From the NCBI RefSeq assembly GCF_947498805.1, contig NZ_CANMLT010000002.1, positions 124,001-188,000 on the forward strand: a DNA stretch of 64,000 nucleotides, written 5' to 3'. Positions 9,267 to 16,665 of the stretch are shown piece by piece. Below the pieces are notes generated by a model that was not told the DNA's origin, did no database searches, and worked only from the letters and a program-made list of their open reading frames with translations. Both the position numbers and the translations under genes were made by a program. How positions within the stretch are numbered: the first letter of the stretch is position 1; each line of letters opens with the position of its first letter. Source of the stretch: an uncultured Tenacibaculum sp. Lineage in GTDB: Bacteria; Bacteroidota; Bacteroidia; Flavobacteriales; Flavobacteriaceae.

Positions 9267-10052
9267 ATGAATCAACCACTTGCATATGTTCACCCACAGG
9301 CTAAAATTGCTAGAAATGTAGTGATAGAACCTTTTACAACAATACATGCCAATGTAGAAATAGGTTCAGGAACATGGATTGGTTCGAATGTAACTATCAT
9401 GGAAGGGGCTAGAATAGGGAAAAACTGTAGGATATTTCCAGGTGCAGTTATTTCAGCTATTCCACAAGACTTAAAGTATAACGATGAAGATACTACTGCA
9501 GAGATTGGTGATAACGTAACCATTCGAGAATGTGTAACAATTAACCGTGGTACTTCCGATAGAATGAAAACCATTATTGGAGACAACTGTTTAATTATGG
9601 CATATTCACATATAGCACATGATTGTAGAGTTGGAGATAATTGTATATTTTCGAATAATACAACCTTAGCAGGACACGTAAATATTGGAGACAATGTTGT
9701 ATTAGCAGGTATGGTAGCAGTGCATCAATTCGCCTCAGTAGGAAATCACGCTTTTGTTACAGGAGGATCTTTAGTACGTAAAGATGTACCACCTTTTGTA
9801 AAGGCAGCTCGTGAACCTTTATCGTATGTAGGAATCAATTCTGTTGGCTTGAGAAGAAGAGGATTTAGCACAGAAAAAATTAGAGAAATACAAGATATAT
9901 ATAGAATACTATTTCAGAAGAATTATAATAATACGCAAGCAATTGATATTATTGAAGCTGAAATGCAAGCAACCTCAGAAAGGGATGAAATCGTTCAGTT
10001 TATAAAGGACTCTCATAGAGGTATAATGAAAGGGTATTTTAAATCAAATTAA
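9267..10052 (+). CDS. lpxA: UDP-N-acetylglucosamine O-acyltransferase LpxA
   Basis: This 261-residue beta-helix acyltransferase carries IAHDCRVGDNC with catalytic His118, the GHVNIGDNVVLAGMVAVHQF strip and the C-terminal helical tail (GLRRRGFS, IREIQDIYRILF). LpxA performs the first step of lipid A synthesis, moving 3-hydroxyacyl from ACP to UDP-GlcNAc. Length matches the family. It follows lpxC/fabZ by 6 bases and precedes efp by 53 bases, in the gene order that is common in flavobacteria. Confidence 0.96.
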   Translation: MNQPLAYVHPQAKIARNVVIEPFTTIHANVEIGSGTWIGSNVTIMEGARIGKNCRIFPGAVISAIPQDLKYNDEDTTAEIGDNVTIRECVTINRGTSDRMKTIIGDNCLIMAYSHIAHDCRVGDNCIFSNNTTLAGHVNIGDNVVLAGMVAVHQFASVGNHAFVTGGSLVRKDVPPFVKAAREPLSYVGINSVGLRRRGFSTEKIREIQDIYRILFQKNYNNTQAIDIIEAEMQATSERDEIVQFIKDSHRGIMKGYFKSN

Positions 10053-10105
10053 TTTTAATGCGTAATAAAATATGCGCAATTAAACCTAAATAAACATTTT
10101 TAGAA

Positions 10106-10672
10106 ATGGCAACAACATCAGATATTAAGAAAGGATTATGTATTAAATATAACCATGATATTTTTAAAATTATTGAGTTTTTACATGTAAAACCAGGTAA
10201 AGGTCCTGCTTTTGTTAGAACGAAATTAAAAAGTGTTACTACTGGAAAGGTAATTGACAATACTTTTTCTGCAGGTCACAAAATTGAAGATGTAAGAGTA
10301 GAAACTCATAAATTTCAGTATTTATATGCTGAAGGTGATGATTTACATTTTATGAATACAGATGATTACAATCAAATTACTTTAGAAAGAAAAGTAGTTG
10401 ATGGAGCTGAGTTTATGAAAGAAGGAGAGGTTGTTACTATTTTAATAAATACAGAAGATAGTTTACCTTTATCTGTGGAAATGCCTTCACATGTTATTTT
10501 AGAAGTAACACATACAGAACCAGGAGTAAAAGGGAATACAGCAACGAATGCAACAAAACCTGCTACTGTTGAAACAGGAGCAAGAGTAAATGTGCCTTTA
10601 TTTATTAATGAAGGAGATAAAATTAAATTAGATACAGAAAAGGGGACATACTCTGAACGTATCAAAGAGTAA
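10106..10672 (+). CDS. efp: Translation elongation factor P
   Basis: The 188-residue protein has the three beta-barrel domains of EF-P. The loop HVKPGKGPAF holds the Lys (residue 32) that sits at the ribosomal peptidyl-transferase centre, and the C-terminal domain has the EF-P signature YSERIKE/GARVNVPLFINEGDKI. EF-P relieves stalling at polyproline stretches. Having Lys at the loop tip leaves the modification type open; no epmA/epmB or earP gene is in the window. A hairpin with a T run follows directly. Confidence 0.95.
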   Translation: MATTSDIKKGLCIKYNHDIFKIIEFLHVKPGKGPAFVRTKLKSVTTGKVIDNTFSAGHKIEDVRVETHKFQYLYAEGDDLHFMNTDDYNQITLERKVVDGAEFMKEGEVVTILINTEDSLPLSVEMPSHVILEVTHTEPGVKGNTATNATKPATVETGARVNVPLFINEGDKIKLDTEKGTYSERIKE

Positions 10673-10680
10673 ATTTAATT

Positions 10681-10704
10681 CCCGCAATTGCGGGATTTTT
10701 CTTT
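10681..10704 (+). terminator. Intercistronic terminator or attenuator after efp
   Basis: The palindrome CCCGCAATTGCGGG (10681-10694) is followed by ATTTTTCTTTT. It ends only 4 bases before the ATG of the next same-strand gene, so it either ends most efp transcripts or attenuates the downstream acyltransferase gene. Confidence 0.7.
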
Positions 10705-10707
10705 TAT

Positions 10708-11628
10708 ATGAAATTTAAACAACCACAAACATTAGCGCAAATTGCCTCACTATTAGAAGTAGAGTTTGTAGGAGACAACGATTTTCCAATTACAGGGATT
10801 AATGAAATTCATGTCGTTGAAAAAGGAGATATTGTTTTTGTAGACCATCCAAAATATTATGATAAAGCGTTAGAATCTGCAGCTACAACGGTTTTAATAA
10901 ATAAAAAAGTTGATTGCCCAGAAGGAAAGTCGTTATTGATCTCAGATGATCCTTTTCGTGATTTTAACAAACTAACGAAACATTTCAATCCTTTTATAGC
11001 TTCTAAAAGTAGTATTGCAGGATCTTCAATAATTGGTGAAGGTACTATTGTACAACCAAATGTATTTATTGGAGAAAATGTTACAGTAGGTAAAAATTGT
11101 TTGATTCATCCTAACGTTACCATAAATAATAATTGTGTAATAGGTGATAATGTAACCATACATGCCAATACCGTTATTGGGGGTGACGCATTCTATTATA
11201 AAAACAGACCCGAAGGTTTTGATAAATTAATATCAGGAGGAAGAGTAGTTATTGAAGACAATGTTGATTTAGGAGCTTCTTGTACTATAGATAGAGGAGT
11301 AACTGGAGATACTACTATTGGAGCTGGATCTAAATTAGATAATCAAGTACACATTGGTCACGATACGGTAATAGGTAAAAAGTGTTTGATAGCAGCCCAA
11401 ACAGGTATTGCTGGTTGTACGGTTATTGAAGATGAAGTAACTATTTGGGGACAAGTAGGAATAATTAGTGGATTAACTATAGAAAAGGGGACTGTTTTAA
11501 TGGCACAAACGGGTGTAACAAAGTCTTTGAAGAAGGGAGTTTATTTTGGAACACCACAGCGAGAATATCGCCAAACGCTTCGTGAAGTTATCTATTTAAA
11601 AAATGTAACAAATCCAGATAAAAAGTAA
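10708..11628 (+). CDS. LpxD-like UDP-acylglucosamine N-acyltransferase paralogue
   Basis: At 306 residues this is a second, shorter LpxD-family protein in the same cluster. It keeps an LpxD-type N-terminal domain (AQIASLLEVEFVGD) and the beta helix with a matching His in NQVHIGHDTVIGKK, but in place of [13 protein letters not shown] it has IGGDAFYYKNRPEG, and its C-terminal helix is shorter. It could use a different acyl chain or a different UDP-sugar; catalytic His retention suggests it is an active acyltransferase. Flavobacteria commonly carry this second copy. A hairpin lies just before its start. Confidence 0.8.
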   Translation: MKFKQPQTLAQIASLLEVEFVGDNDFPITGINEIHVVEKGDIVFVDHPKYYDKALESAATTVLINKKVDCPEGKSLLISDDPFRDFNKLTKHFNPFIASKSSIAGSSIIGEGTIVQPNVFIGENVTVGKNCLIHPNVTINNNCVIGDNVTIHANTVIGGDAFYYKNRPEGFDKLISGGRVVIEDNVDLGASCTIDRGVTGDTTIGAGSKLDNQVHIGHDTVIGKKCLIAAQTGIAGCTVIEDEVTIWGQVGIISGLTIEKGTVLMAQTGVTKSLKKGVYFGTPQREYRQTLREVIYLKNVTNPDKK

Positions 11629-11639
11629 CGTAAAATTAA

Positions 11640-11670
11640 TTGTGAAAACTCAATTAAAAAGTTATTTTTG
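11640..11670 (+). promoter_or_regulatory. Promoter of sucD
   Basis: TTG at 11640-11642, a 20-base spacer and TATTTTTG at 11663-11670, an exact match to the TTG-N17-23-TAnnTTTG Bacteroidota pattern. The start of transcription would be near 11676, giving a leader of about 28 bases before ATG 11704. Confidence 0.6.
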
Positions 11671-11703
11671 TCTGTCTTAAAAAAATAAGTAAAAAATAAA
11701 CCA

Positions 11704-12579
11704 ATGAGTGTTTTAGTAAATAAAGATTCGAAAATTATTGTACAAGGTTTTACTGGTAGTGAAGGTACTTTTCACGCTGGTCAAATGATCGACTACGGAA
11801 CCAATGTTGTTGGAGGTGTAACTCCAGGAAAGGGAGGACAAGAACATTTAGGAAAACCTGTATTTAATACAGTTGTTGAAGCTGTAGAAAAAGCTGAAGC
11901 TGATACTTCAATTATTTTTGTACCACCAGCATTTGCTGCTGACGCAATTATGGAATCTGCAGAAGCAGGAATTAAAGTAATTATTTGTATTACTGAAGGA
12001 ATTCCTGTAGCTGACATGACTAAAGTTAAAGCTTATATTGATGCTAAAGAAGACTGTACTTTAGTAGGACCTAACTGTCCAGGAGTTATTACTCCAGAAG
12101 AAGCTAAAGTTGGAATTATGCCAGGATTTATCTTCAAAAAGGGTAGAGTAGGTATTGTATCTAAGTCAGGTACATTAACTTATGAAGCTGCTGACCAAGT
12201 TGTAAAACAAGGTTACGGAATTACTACTGCAATTGGTATTGGTGGAGATCCAATTATTGGAACTACTACAAAAGAAGCTGTAGAATTATTAATGAATGAT
12301 GAAGAAACTGACGCAATTGTAATGATTGGAGAAATCGGTGGACAATTAGAAGCTGAAGCTGCTCGTTGGATTAAAGCTGACGGTAACCGTAAGCCAGTTG
12401 TTGGATTTATTGCAGGGCAAACTGCACCAGCTGGTAGAACTATGGGACACGCCGGAGCAATCGTTGGTGGAGCTGATGATACTGCACAAGCAAAAATGAA
12501 AATTTTAGCTGAAAATGGAATTCACGTTGTTGAATCTCCAGCTAAGATTGGAGAAATGGTAGCTAAAGTTTTAGCATAG
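11704..12579 (+). CDS. sucD: Succinate--CoA ligase, alpha subunit
   Basis: The 291-residue protein shows the CoA-binding Rossmann start ([14 protein letters not shown]), [10 protein letters not shown] and GPNCPGVI, and the active-site His249 in [11 protein letters not shown] that is transiently phosphorylated. SucD with SucC converts succinyl-CoA to succinate with ATP or GTP formation in the TCA cycle. sucC is not adjacent or in the window, so the two subunits are encoded apart, as is frequent in Bacteroidota. It has its own promoter and is followed by a strong terminator. Confidence 0.96.
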   Translation: MSVLVNKDSKIIVQGFTGSEGTFHAGQMIDYGTNVVGGVTPGKGGQEHLGKPVFNTVVEAVEKAEADTSIIFVPPAFAADAIMESAEAGIKVIICITEGIPVADMTKVKAYIDAKEDCTLVGPNCPGVITPEEAKVGIMPGFIFKKGRVGIVSKSGTLTYEAADQVVKQGYGITTAIGIGGDPIIGTTTKEAVELLMNDEETDAIVMIGEIGGQLEAEAARWIKADGNRKPVVGFIAGQTAPAGRTMGHAGAIVGGADDTAQAKMKILAENGIHVVESPAKIGEMVAKVLA

Positions 12580-12612
12580 TTTCTTTAAGAAATACATTAA
12601 CATATTTTTTAT

Positions 12613-12644
12613 AAAGCATTACTTTTTTAGTAATGCTTTTTTTG
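12613..12644 (+). terminator. Terminator of sucD
   Basis: Stem 12613-12623 pairs with 12629-12639 (AAAGCATTACT...AGTAATGCTTT) and runs into a tract of T at 12637-12643. Confidence 0.85.
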
Positions 12645-12679
12645 TATATTGGAAGTGATATAAACTTTAATATTACAAT

Positions 12680-12889
12680 ATGAAATTAGAACAAATTAAA
12701 AATTTAGGAAAAGAATTAAAAAAACAAGAATTAGTGAATGTGACTGGTGGAGACATAATAGTAGGCTATATGTGTGACGATGGAACTATGGGAACTGTTA
12801 GAGGACCAAATGATGGTCATTTAATGGATGGAGTATGTGGTGATTTAAACTATAGAATAACTTATACAAGAGAAGGTATTTCTAGATAA
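12680..12889 (+). CDS. GG-leader small peptide (bacteriocin/natural-product precursor-like)
   Basis: This 69-residue peptide begins MKLEQIKNLGKELKKQEL and reaches a double glycine at residues 23-24 (VTGG), as in leader peptides cut by C39-peptidase exporters. The core has two cysteines (32 and 53) in YMCDDGTMGTVRG...CGD. The gene 170 bases downstream encodes a relative with nearly the same leader and core pattern. No exporter, peptidase, radical-SAM or other maturase gene is nearby. A TATATTGG box at 12645-12652, 27 bases before the ATG, may be its -7 element. It is monocistronic, bracketed by terminators. A secreted signalling or antimicrobial peptide is an inference. Confidence 0.75.
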   Translation: MKLEQIKNLGKELKKQELVNVTGGDIIVGYMCDDGTMGTVRGPNDGHLMDGVCGDLNYRITYTREGISR

Positions 12890-12928
12890 TTAAATCAATT
12901 CATTTGGTTTAATTAATAAAATTACATG

Positions 12929-12961
12929 TCCGATTACTAAATTAGTAATCGGATTATTTTT
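12929..12961 (+). terminator. Terminator of the first GG-leader peptide gene
   Basis: TCCGATTACTA (12929-12939) pairs with TAGTAATCGGA (12943-12953), with a 3-base loop, then TTATTTTTG. Confidence 0.85.
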
Positions 12962-13059
12962 GTAATAAATTTAAAGATATGCTGACTTTTTTAGATGTTA
13001 TTATTATTAAAATTGTAGCCCTTTTTGTATGTTAGTGACTCATTTAAATTAATATTATT

Positions 13060-13260
13060 ATGAAATTAGATCAAGTTAAAAACTTAGGAAAAGAATTATC
13101 TAAAAAAGAGCTAAAAGAAGTAAAAGGAGAAGGAACTGCTTACTATCAATGTGAAGATGGTAGAACAGGACAAATTAGAAACGTTAATTCAAAAGAAGAA
13201 TTTTTTGCTTTGGAGCATCCTTGTGGGCCAGGAAATGGAGAAATGTATATGAACCTTTAG
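13060..13260 (+). CDS. Second GG-leader-like small peptide, KGEG variant
   Basis: This 66-residue peptide is a relative of the one at 12680-12889. The leader MKLDQVKNLGKELSKKEL is almost the same, but the cleavage region reads VKGEG where the sibling has VTGG, so a canonical double glycine is missing. The core keeps the shape Y-x-C-[DE]-D-G-x-x-G-x-[IV]-R and a second Cys before Gly (Cys31, Cys55). Upstream, TATGTTAG (13028-13035) lies 24 bases before the ATG, like the sibling's TATATTGG. It has its own terminator. Loss of the GG could mean a different processing enzyme or a decaying copy. Confidence 0.72.
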   Translation: MKLDQVKNLGKELSKKELKEVKGEGTAYYQCEDGRTGQIRNVNSKEEFFALEHPCGPGNGEMYMNL

Positions 13261-13308
13261 ATAATAAACCTTATTTTTAATTTATTAACTAGATAAATTT
13301 ATCTAGGT

Positions 13309-13340
13309 GAAAATCCCATATTGTACGGGATTTTCTTTTT
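13309..13340 (+). terminator. Terminator of the second peptide gene
   Basis: GAAAATCCC (13309-13317) pairs with GGGATTTTC (13327-13335), followed by TTTTT. The fabG -7 box starts in the last T of this terminator. Confidence 0.8.
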
Positions 13341-13347
13341 ATATTTG
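13340..13347 (+). promoter_or_regulatory. -7 promoter box of fabG
   Basis: TATATTTG, an exact TAnnTTTG match, 21 bases before the fabG ATG. A TTG at 13321-13323 in the terminator loop is 16 bases upstream, slightly closer than usual. Confidence 0.55.
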
Positions 13348-13368
13348 ACCCATTAAAACAACTAATAA

Positions 13369-14115
13369 ATGAAACTTTTAGAAAATAAAACAGCAATTAT
13401 TACTGGTGCTACAAGAGGTATTGGAAGAGGGATTGCTTTAGAATTTGCTAAACAAGGAGCGAATGTAGCTTTTACTTTTAATTCTTCAGTAGATGCTGCT
13501 ACTGCTTTAGAAAATGAATTAAAGGAATTAGGTGTAAATGCAAAAGGATATCAATCGAACGCTGCTGAATTTGATGCAGCTCAAGAATTGGCAAAAAATG
13601 TTTTAGAAGAATTTGGTACGATTGACGTATTGGTAAATAACGCAGGTATTACTAAAGATAACTTATTAATGCGTATTTCTGAAGACGATTTTGATAAGGT
13701 AATTGAAGTAAACTTAAAATCTGTTTTTAATTTAACGAAAGCAGTTATTCGTCCAATGATGAAACAACGTGCAGGATCTATTATCAATATGAGTTCTGTA
13801 GTTGGATTAAAAGGAAACGCTGGGCAAGCAAACTATGCAGCTTCAAAAGCAGGTATCTTAGGTTTCTCTAAATCAGTGGCTTTAGAATTAGGTTCACGTA
13901 ATATTCGTAGTAATGTTGTTGCTCCAGGTTTTATTGAAACTGAGATGACAGCTAAACTAGATGAAAAAGTTGTAGAAGGATGGAGAAATGAAATTCCTTT
14001 AAAAAGAGGAGGTTCTCCAAAAGATATTGCCGATGCCTGTGTGTTTTTAGCATCTGATATGAGTTCATATATTACTGGGCAAACTTTATCAGTAGATGGA
14101 GGTATGTTAACCTAG
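13369..14115 (+). CDS. fabG: 3-oxoacyl-ACP reductase
   Basis: This 248-residue short-chain dehydrogenase has the nucleotide motif TGATRGIGRG (residues 12-21), NNAG at about 90-93, the catalytic Ser143 and the Y156-x3-K160 pair in YAASK, and the C-terminal YITGQTLSVDGG typical of FabG. FabG reduces 3-oxoacyl-ACP with NADPH in fatty-acid elongation. Length and motifs match the true FabG rather than a generic SDR, although it is not next to other fab genes, so a related SDR cannot be fully excluded. It has its own promoter and terminator. Confidence 0.9.
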   Translation: MKLLENKTAIITGATRGIGRGIALEFAKQGANVAFTFNSSVDAATALENELKELGVNAKGYQSNAAEFDAAQELAKNVLEEFGTIDVLVNNAGITKDNLLMRISEDDFDKVIEVNLKSVFNLTKAVIRPMMKQRAGSIINMSSVVGLKGNAGQANYAASKAGILGFSKSVALELGSRNIRSNVVAPGFIETEMTAKLDEKVVEGWRNEIPLKRGGSPKDIADACVFLASDMSSYITGQTLSVDGGMLT

Positions 14116-14138
14116 ACATAAGAATTAATATAAAATAA

Positions 14139-14173
14139 AAAAGTCTGTATCCTTTACGATACAGACTTTTTTT
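14139..14173. terminator. Bidirectional terminator between fabG and the XRE gene
   Basis: A 13-base stem (14139-14151 with 14158-14170, AAAAGTCTGTATC and its complement) has T runs on both sides when read on either strand, so it can end fabG rightward and the XRE transcript leftward. Confidence 0.85.
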
Positions 14174-14178
14174 ATTGA

Positions 14179-14388
14179 GGGGTTTTTGTTTTTAGGGGTA
14201 CACTTTTAAAGGGGAAAAGTGTAAGGGGCTTAGGGACAACATGCTTTAAGGGGAAAGCACTCATCAGGGAATTAAGGGAAACACTTTAGGGGTAAAATGT
14301 TTTCCAGGGGAATTTGTGTAATTATTACTTAAGGGGAAATAATGTAACACAAAAGGGATCAAAATTATAGAGGGGTCGGTTATAAGGG
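14179..14388. repeat. Array of 14 G3/G4 runs with at least four hairpins showing GGGG in the loop
   Basis: Within 210 bases of otherwise AT-rich DNA there are nine GGGG and five GGG runs, all on the + strand, many in the setting TAAGGGGAAA. Four are in the loops of hairpins: 14199-14207/14215-14223 (TACACTTTT with loop AAAGGGG), 14242-14247/14254-14259 (TGCTTT, loop AAGGGG), 14279-14288/14293-14302 (one mismatch, loop GGGG) and a two-part stem 14314-14326/14338-14352 with AAGGGG in an 11-base loop. The stems differ in sequence but the loops agree, which points to selection on the loop. It lies between the fabG terminator and the XRE stop codon. Function unknown; a structured RNA on either strand is the leading idea. 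Confidence 0.7.
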
Positions 14389-14408
14389 AAATTAAAAATG
14401 TTGTTTTT

Positions 14409-14828
14409 TTATTTTTTATAATCTTCAAACGTACCATCGTTATATAAAACAACAATGTTTTTTATTCTTTTCTCGACAGGAACACCTTTTTGTTCGTTGC
14501 CTGAGAATGGCGTATTTGATTTTTTTTCGGGCTGTTGTTCAAATACGGGATTTTCATTAAACAGAGAAGGGGATTCAGTCATAGGGGATTTTTCTTCTTT
14601 ATTTATAATTGTACTCTTACTTTTCGGAAAAGTGCCTCTACCATATACTAACCAGTCTAATTCAATTTCATCAAAAGCTTTCTCAACTTTAATAACAAAA
14701 TCTAAACTAGGTTTGTTTCTACCAGATAGTAAGTGGGAGATACTCGATCTAGGTACATCAATCATATCTGCAAATGTTGAAGCGGACAGATTGTAATAAT
14801 CTAATATAAGTTTAATTCTATCGATCAT
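14409..14828 (-). CDS. XRE/Cro-type helix-turn-helix regulator
   Basis: The 139-residue protein has an N-terminal HTH (about residues 5-58: DRIKLILDYYNLSASTFADM, then VPRSSISHLLSGRNKPSLDFV) and WLVYGRGTF, the usual end of an XRE domain. A low-complexity Ser/Pro/Glu/Lys linker follows, then a conserved-looking tail KRIKNIVVLYNDGTFEDY. Two palindromes GTTTAC-N4-GTAAA[C/G] at 14830-14845 and 14856-14871 sit directly before the ATG, suggesting autorepression. Such XRE proteins are widespread in Flavobacteriaceae without known targets. Its transcript would run through the G4/C4 array to the shared terminator. Confidence 0.85.
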   Translation of the reverse strand: MIDRIKLILDYYNLSASTFADMIDVPRSSISHLLSGRNKPSLDFVIKVEKAFDEIELDWLVYGRGTFPKSKSTIINKEEKSPMTESPSLFNENPVFEQQPEKKSNTPFSGNEQKGVPVEKRIKNIVVLYNDGTFEDYKK

Positions 14829-15240
14829 GGTTTACGTTTGTAAACTAAATTACTTGTTTACGATTGTAAAGATATGTAAATTACATAAGTAAACAAGAAA
14901 AAGTTGAATTATTTTTCTAAAACAGCAATTAAACACCTATAAATAACTTTAAATATACTTATTTTAAGCATTGTAAATCAACTAGTTATATGTTTATTAT
15001 AGATTACACTTATAGTTCATGATTAATTGAGGTTTGTGAAGTGATTTTAGTGTTATACAAGTGTAAACACTACTTAAATACTATATATATAGTGTTTAAA
15101 AGATGGAATTTTCTATGTATATAACGATGTTTAGGTCATATACATAAGTTTTTATATGTAGAAATGACATTATTATACTTATAAACAACCCAAAATTGTA
15201 GTGAATATCTAGAATTTACGCATTTACATTTGTAAACTAA
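14829..15240. other. 412-base intergenic region between P450 and XRE genes
   Basis: Very AT-rich with no ORF of note. Besides the operators at its left end it contains AGTGTT (15049-15054), AACACT (15066-15071) and AGTGTT (15091-15096), so the middle element can pair with either neighbour, a TATATATATA stretch at 15082-15091, and a third operator-like palindrome ATTTACATTTGTAAAC at 15222-15237 right after the P450 stop. The XRE promoter and leader must lie here. No terminator hairpin with a T run was found after the P450 gene. Confidence 0.5.
14830..14871. promoter_or_regulatory. Tandem palindromic operators at the XRE gene start
   Basis: GTTTACGTTTGTAAAC (14830-14845, perfect 6-bp arms) and GTTTACGATTGTAAAG (14856-14871, one mismatch) are spaced 26 bases centre to centre, about two and a half helical turns, immediately upstream of the XRE ATG. 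A further ATGTAA-A-TTACAT palindrome occurs at 14874-14886. Related copies are at 15222-15237 and 17002-17017. Confidence 0.65.
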
Positions 15241-16662
15241 CTAAATTATACTGTTAAACTCCATCTTTAAATTCTCAGGAAATACTGTAAATGCAAAGTT
15301 TTCATGGACTTCATTTGGAGAAACACTAAGTTTAAAATCAAAATTCTTACAAATACTTGAAATAGCAGTTGTCATTTCTACCATAGATAAGTGCATTCCA
15401 GGACATAATCTAGCACCTCCACCAAAGACTTTAACTGCCTTAGGCGCATGGTTTTGATGAAATGGACACTCTGACTTAATCCACCTACCTGGTTCAAAGC
15501 TTAAAGGATTACTGAAATAGTCACTATTTCGTTGTGCATGACTGTTTACTAGTATAATACTAGTGTTCTTAGGAATTTGAAGGTTGTTTACTATAATATC
15601 ATCATTAGATTGAAAGAATAAGATAGGAGTAGTAGGCTTTAATCGCATAGCCTCTTGAATAGCCGCATTGGTATATTTCAACTTATTAATGATCTCATAA
15701 TCATCTGCCACATTACCTGTATATTCTTTATGAGCTTCCTCTCTTATCTTATATACTATTTCTGGATGCTGTGCTAAGTAATATAATGTCCAGGCCATAG
15801 AATTAGAAGTAGTATCCTCTCCAGCTAAAAGCATTGCTATTACATTACCATACAATGTTTTTTGATCAAAAATGCTATGTTCCTTTTCGCTTTCAATTAA
15901 AAGAGCTTCTAAAAAATTGGTAGGAGCTTCTTTTAAATCAGGACTCTTAAGCAACCTGTCTTTAGCCTCTTCAATAAACTTTCCAACGACTTTTTCTATA
16001 GCTTTAAGCGATTCTTTTAGTTGTTTATCCTTCTTACTAGGAAAATACCTCCAAGATGGAAAAGGAGCTGTAATTCGTTCATTAATCATTGGAAATATTA
16101 ACTCTAAATGATTTTGAAAACTATCTTGTTTGTTATGAATCGTATTTAGCTTGTATCCAAAGGCAACTTCCGTTGTAACATCTATAGTATATGCTATAAA
16201 ATCTTTTAATATTTCAACAGAATCCTTAGTACTGGCATACGAATTAATTTTAGTAAGTAGCTTTTCCGTTTTATCATGCACAATAGGGTAGTAGCCCTTT
16301 ACTTTTCTAACGTTTAAAGCTTCAGCAACAGGCTTTCTTTGTTTTTTCCAATCATCACCTTCAGCATTAAACACTGTATGAAACCCCATTTCCTTAAATA
16401 CTTCATCAATTTTAGATAAACGACGAAATTGATCTGGTCTTTGTTTTAAAATAGTAGTGTTTACAATTGTGTCAGCCGAAACTAAGGCTTTTATAGGACC
16501 AAGTTTAATAGTGTATAAATCACCTAATTCATTAGCCCATTGCTCCAGAATACGATGTTTATTCTTCTTCTTAAAATCTTTTAAATTACCCAAAAAGAAA
16601 CTCCCTTTTGGTGTTTTTAAATCCTTTAATGTAGATAGTTTGGTAGGTGTTGTTGGTTTCAT
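15241..16662 (-). CDS. Cytochrome P450
   Basis: This 473-residue protein has the P450 hallmarks in order: the I-helix oxygen-binding AGEDTTS, the K-helix EAMRLKP (ExxR), the FEPGRW meander and the heme-binding FGGGARLCPGMHLS with axial Cys420. No signal peptide or membrane anchor is seen, so it is a cytosolic bacterial monooxygenase that needs separate redox partners; none is adjacent. It lies 3 bases after the NtrY-like kinase gene on the same strand, making it the third gene of a regulator-kinase-P450 operon. Substrate is unknown; Bacteroidota P450s of this size have been associated with fatty-acid or terpenoid oxidation, which is only a guess here. Confidence 0.92.
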   Translation of the reverse strand: MKPTTPTKLSTLKDLKTPKGSFFLGNLKDFKKKNKHRILEQWANELGDLYTIKLGPIKALVSADTIVNTTILKQRPDQFRRLSKIDEVFKEMGFHTVFNAEGDDWKKQRKPVAEALNVRKVKGYYPIVHDKTEKLLTKINSYASTKDSVEILKDFIAYTIDVTTEVAFGYKLNTIHNKQDSFQNHLELIFPMINERITAPFPSWRYFPSKKDKQLKESLKAIEKVVGKFIEEAKDRLLKSPDLKEAPTNFLEALLIESEKEHSIFDQKTLYGNVIAMLLAGEDTTSNSMAWTLYYLAQHPEIVYKIREEAHKEYTGNVADDYEIINKLKYTNAAIQEAMRLKPTTPILFFQSNDDIIVNNLQIPKNTSIILVNSHAQRNSDYFSNPLSFEPGRWIKSECPFHQNHAPKAVKVFGGGARLCPGMHLSMVEMTTAISSICKNFDFKLSVSPNEVHENFAFTVFPENLKMEFNSII

Positions 16663-16665
16663 GGA

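Noticed and set aside
14179..14388. CRISPR array or classical G-quadruplex
   Set aside because: The repeats are short and imperfect with variable spacing and differing stems, not equal direct repeats with unique spacers. Loops between the G runs (mostly 8-22 bases) are longer than in standard quadruplex motifs.
14455..14796. Rightward frame opposite the XRE regulator
   Set aside because: Antisense shadow of a gene with a clear HTH domain and operators; no start signal, no domain.
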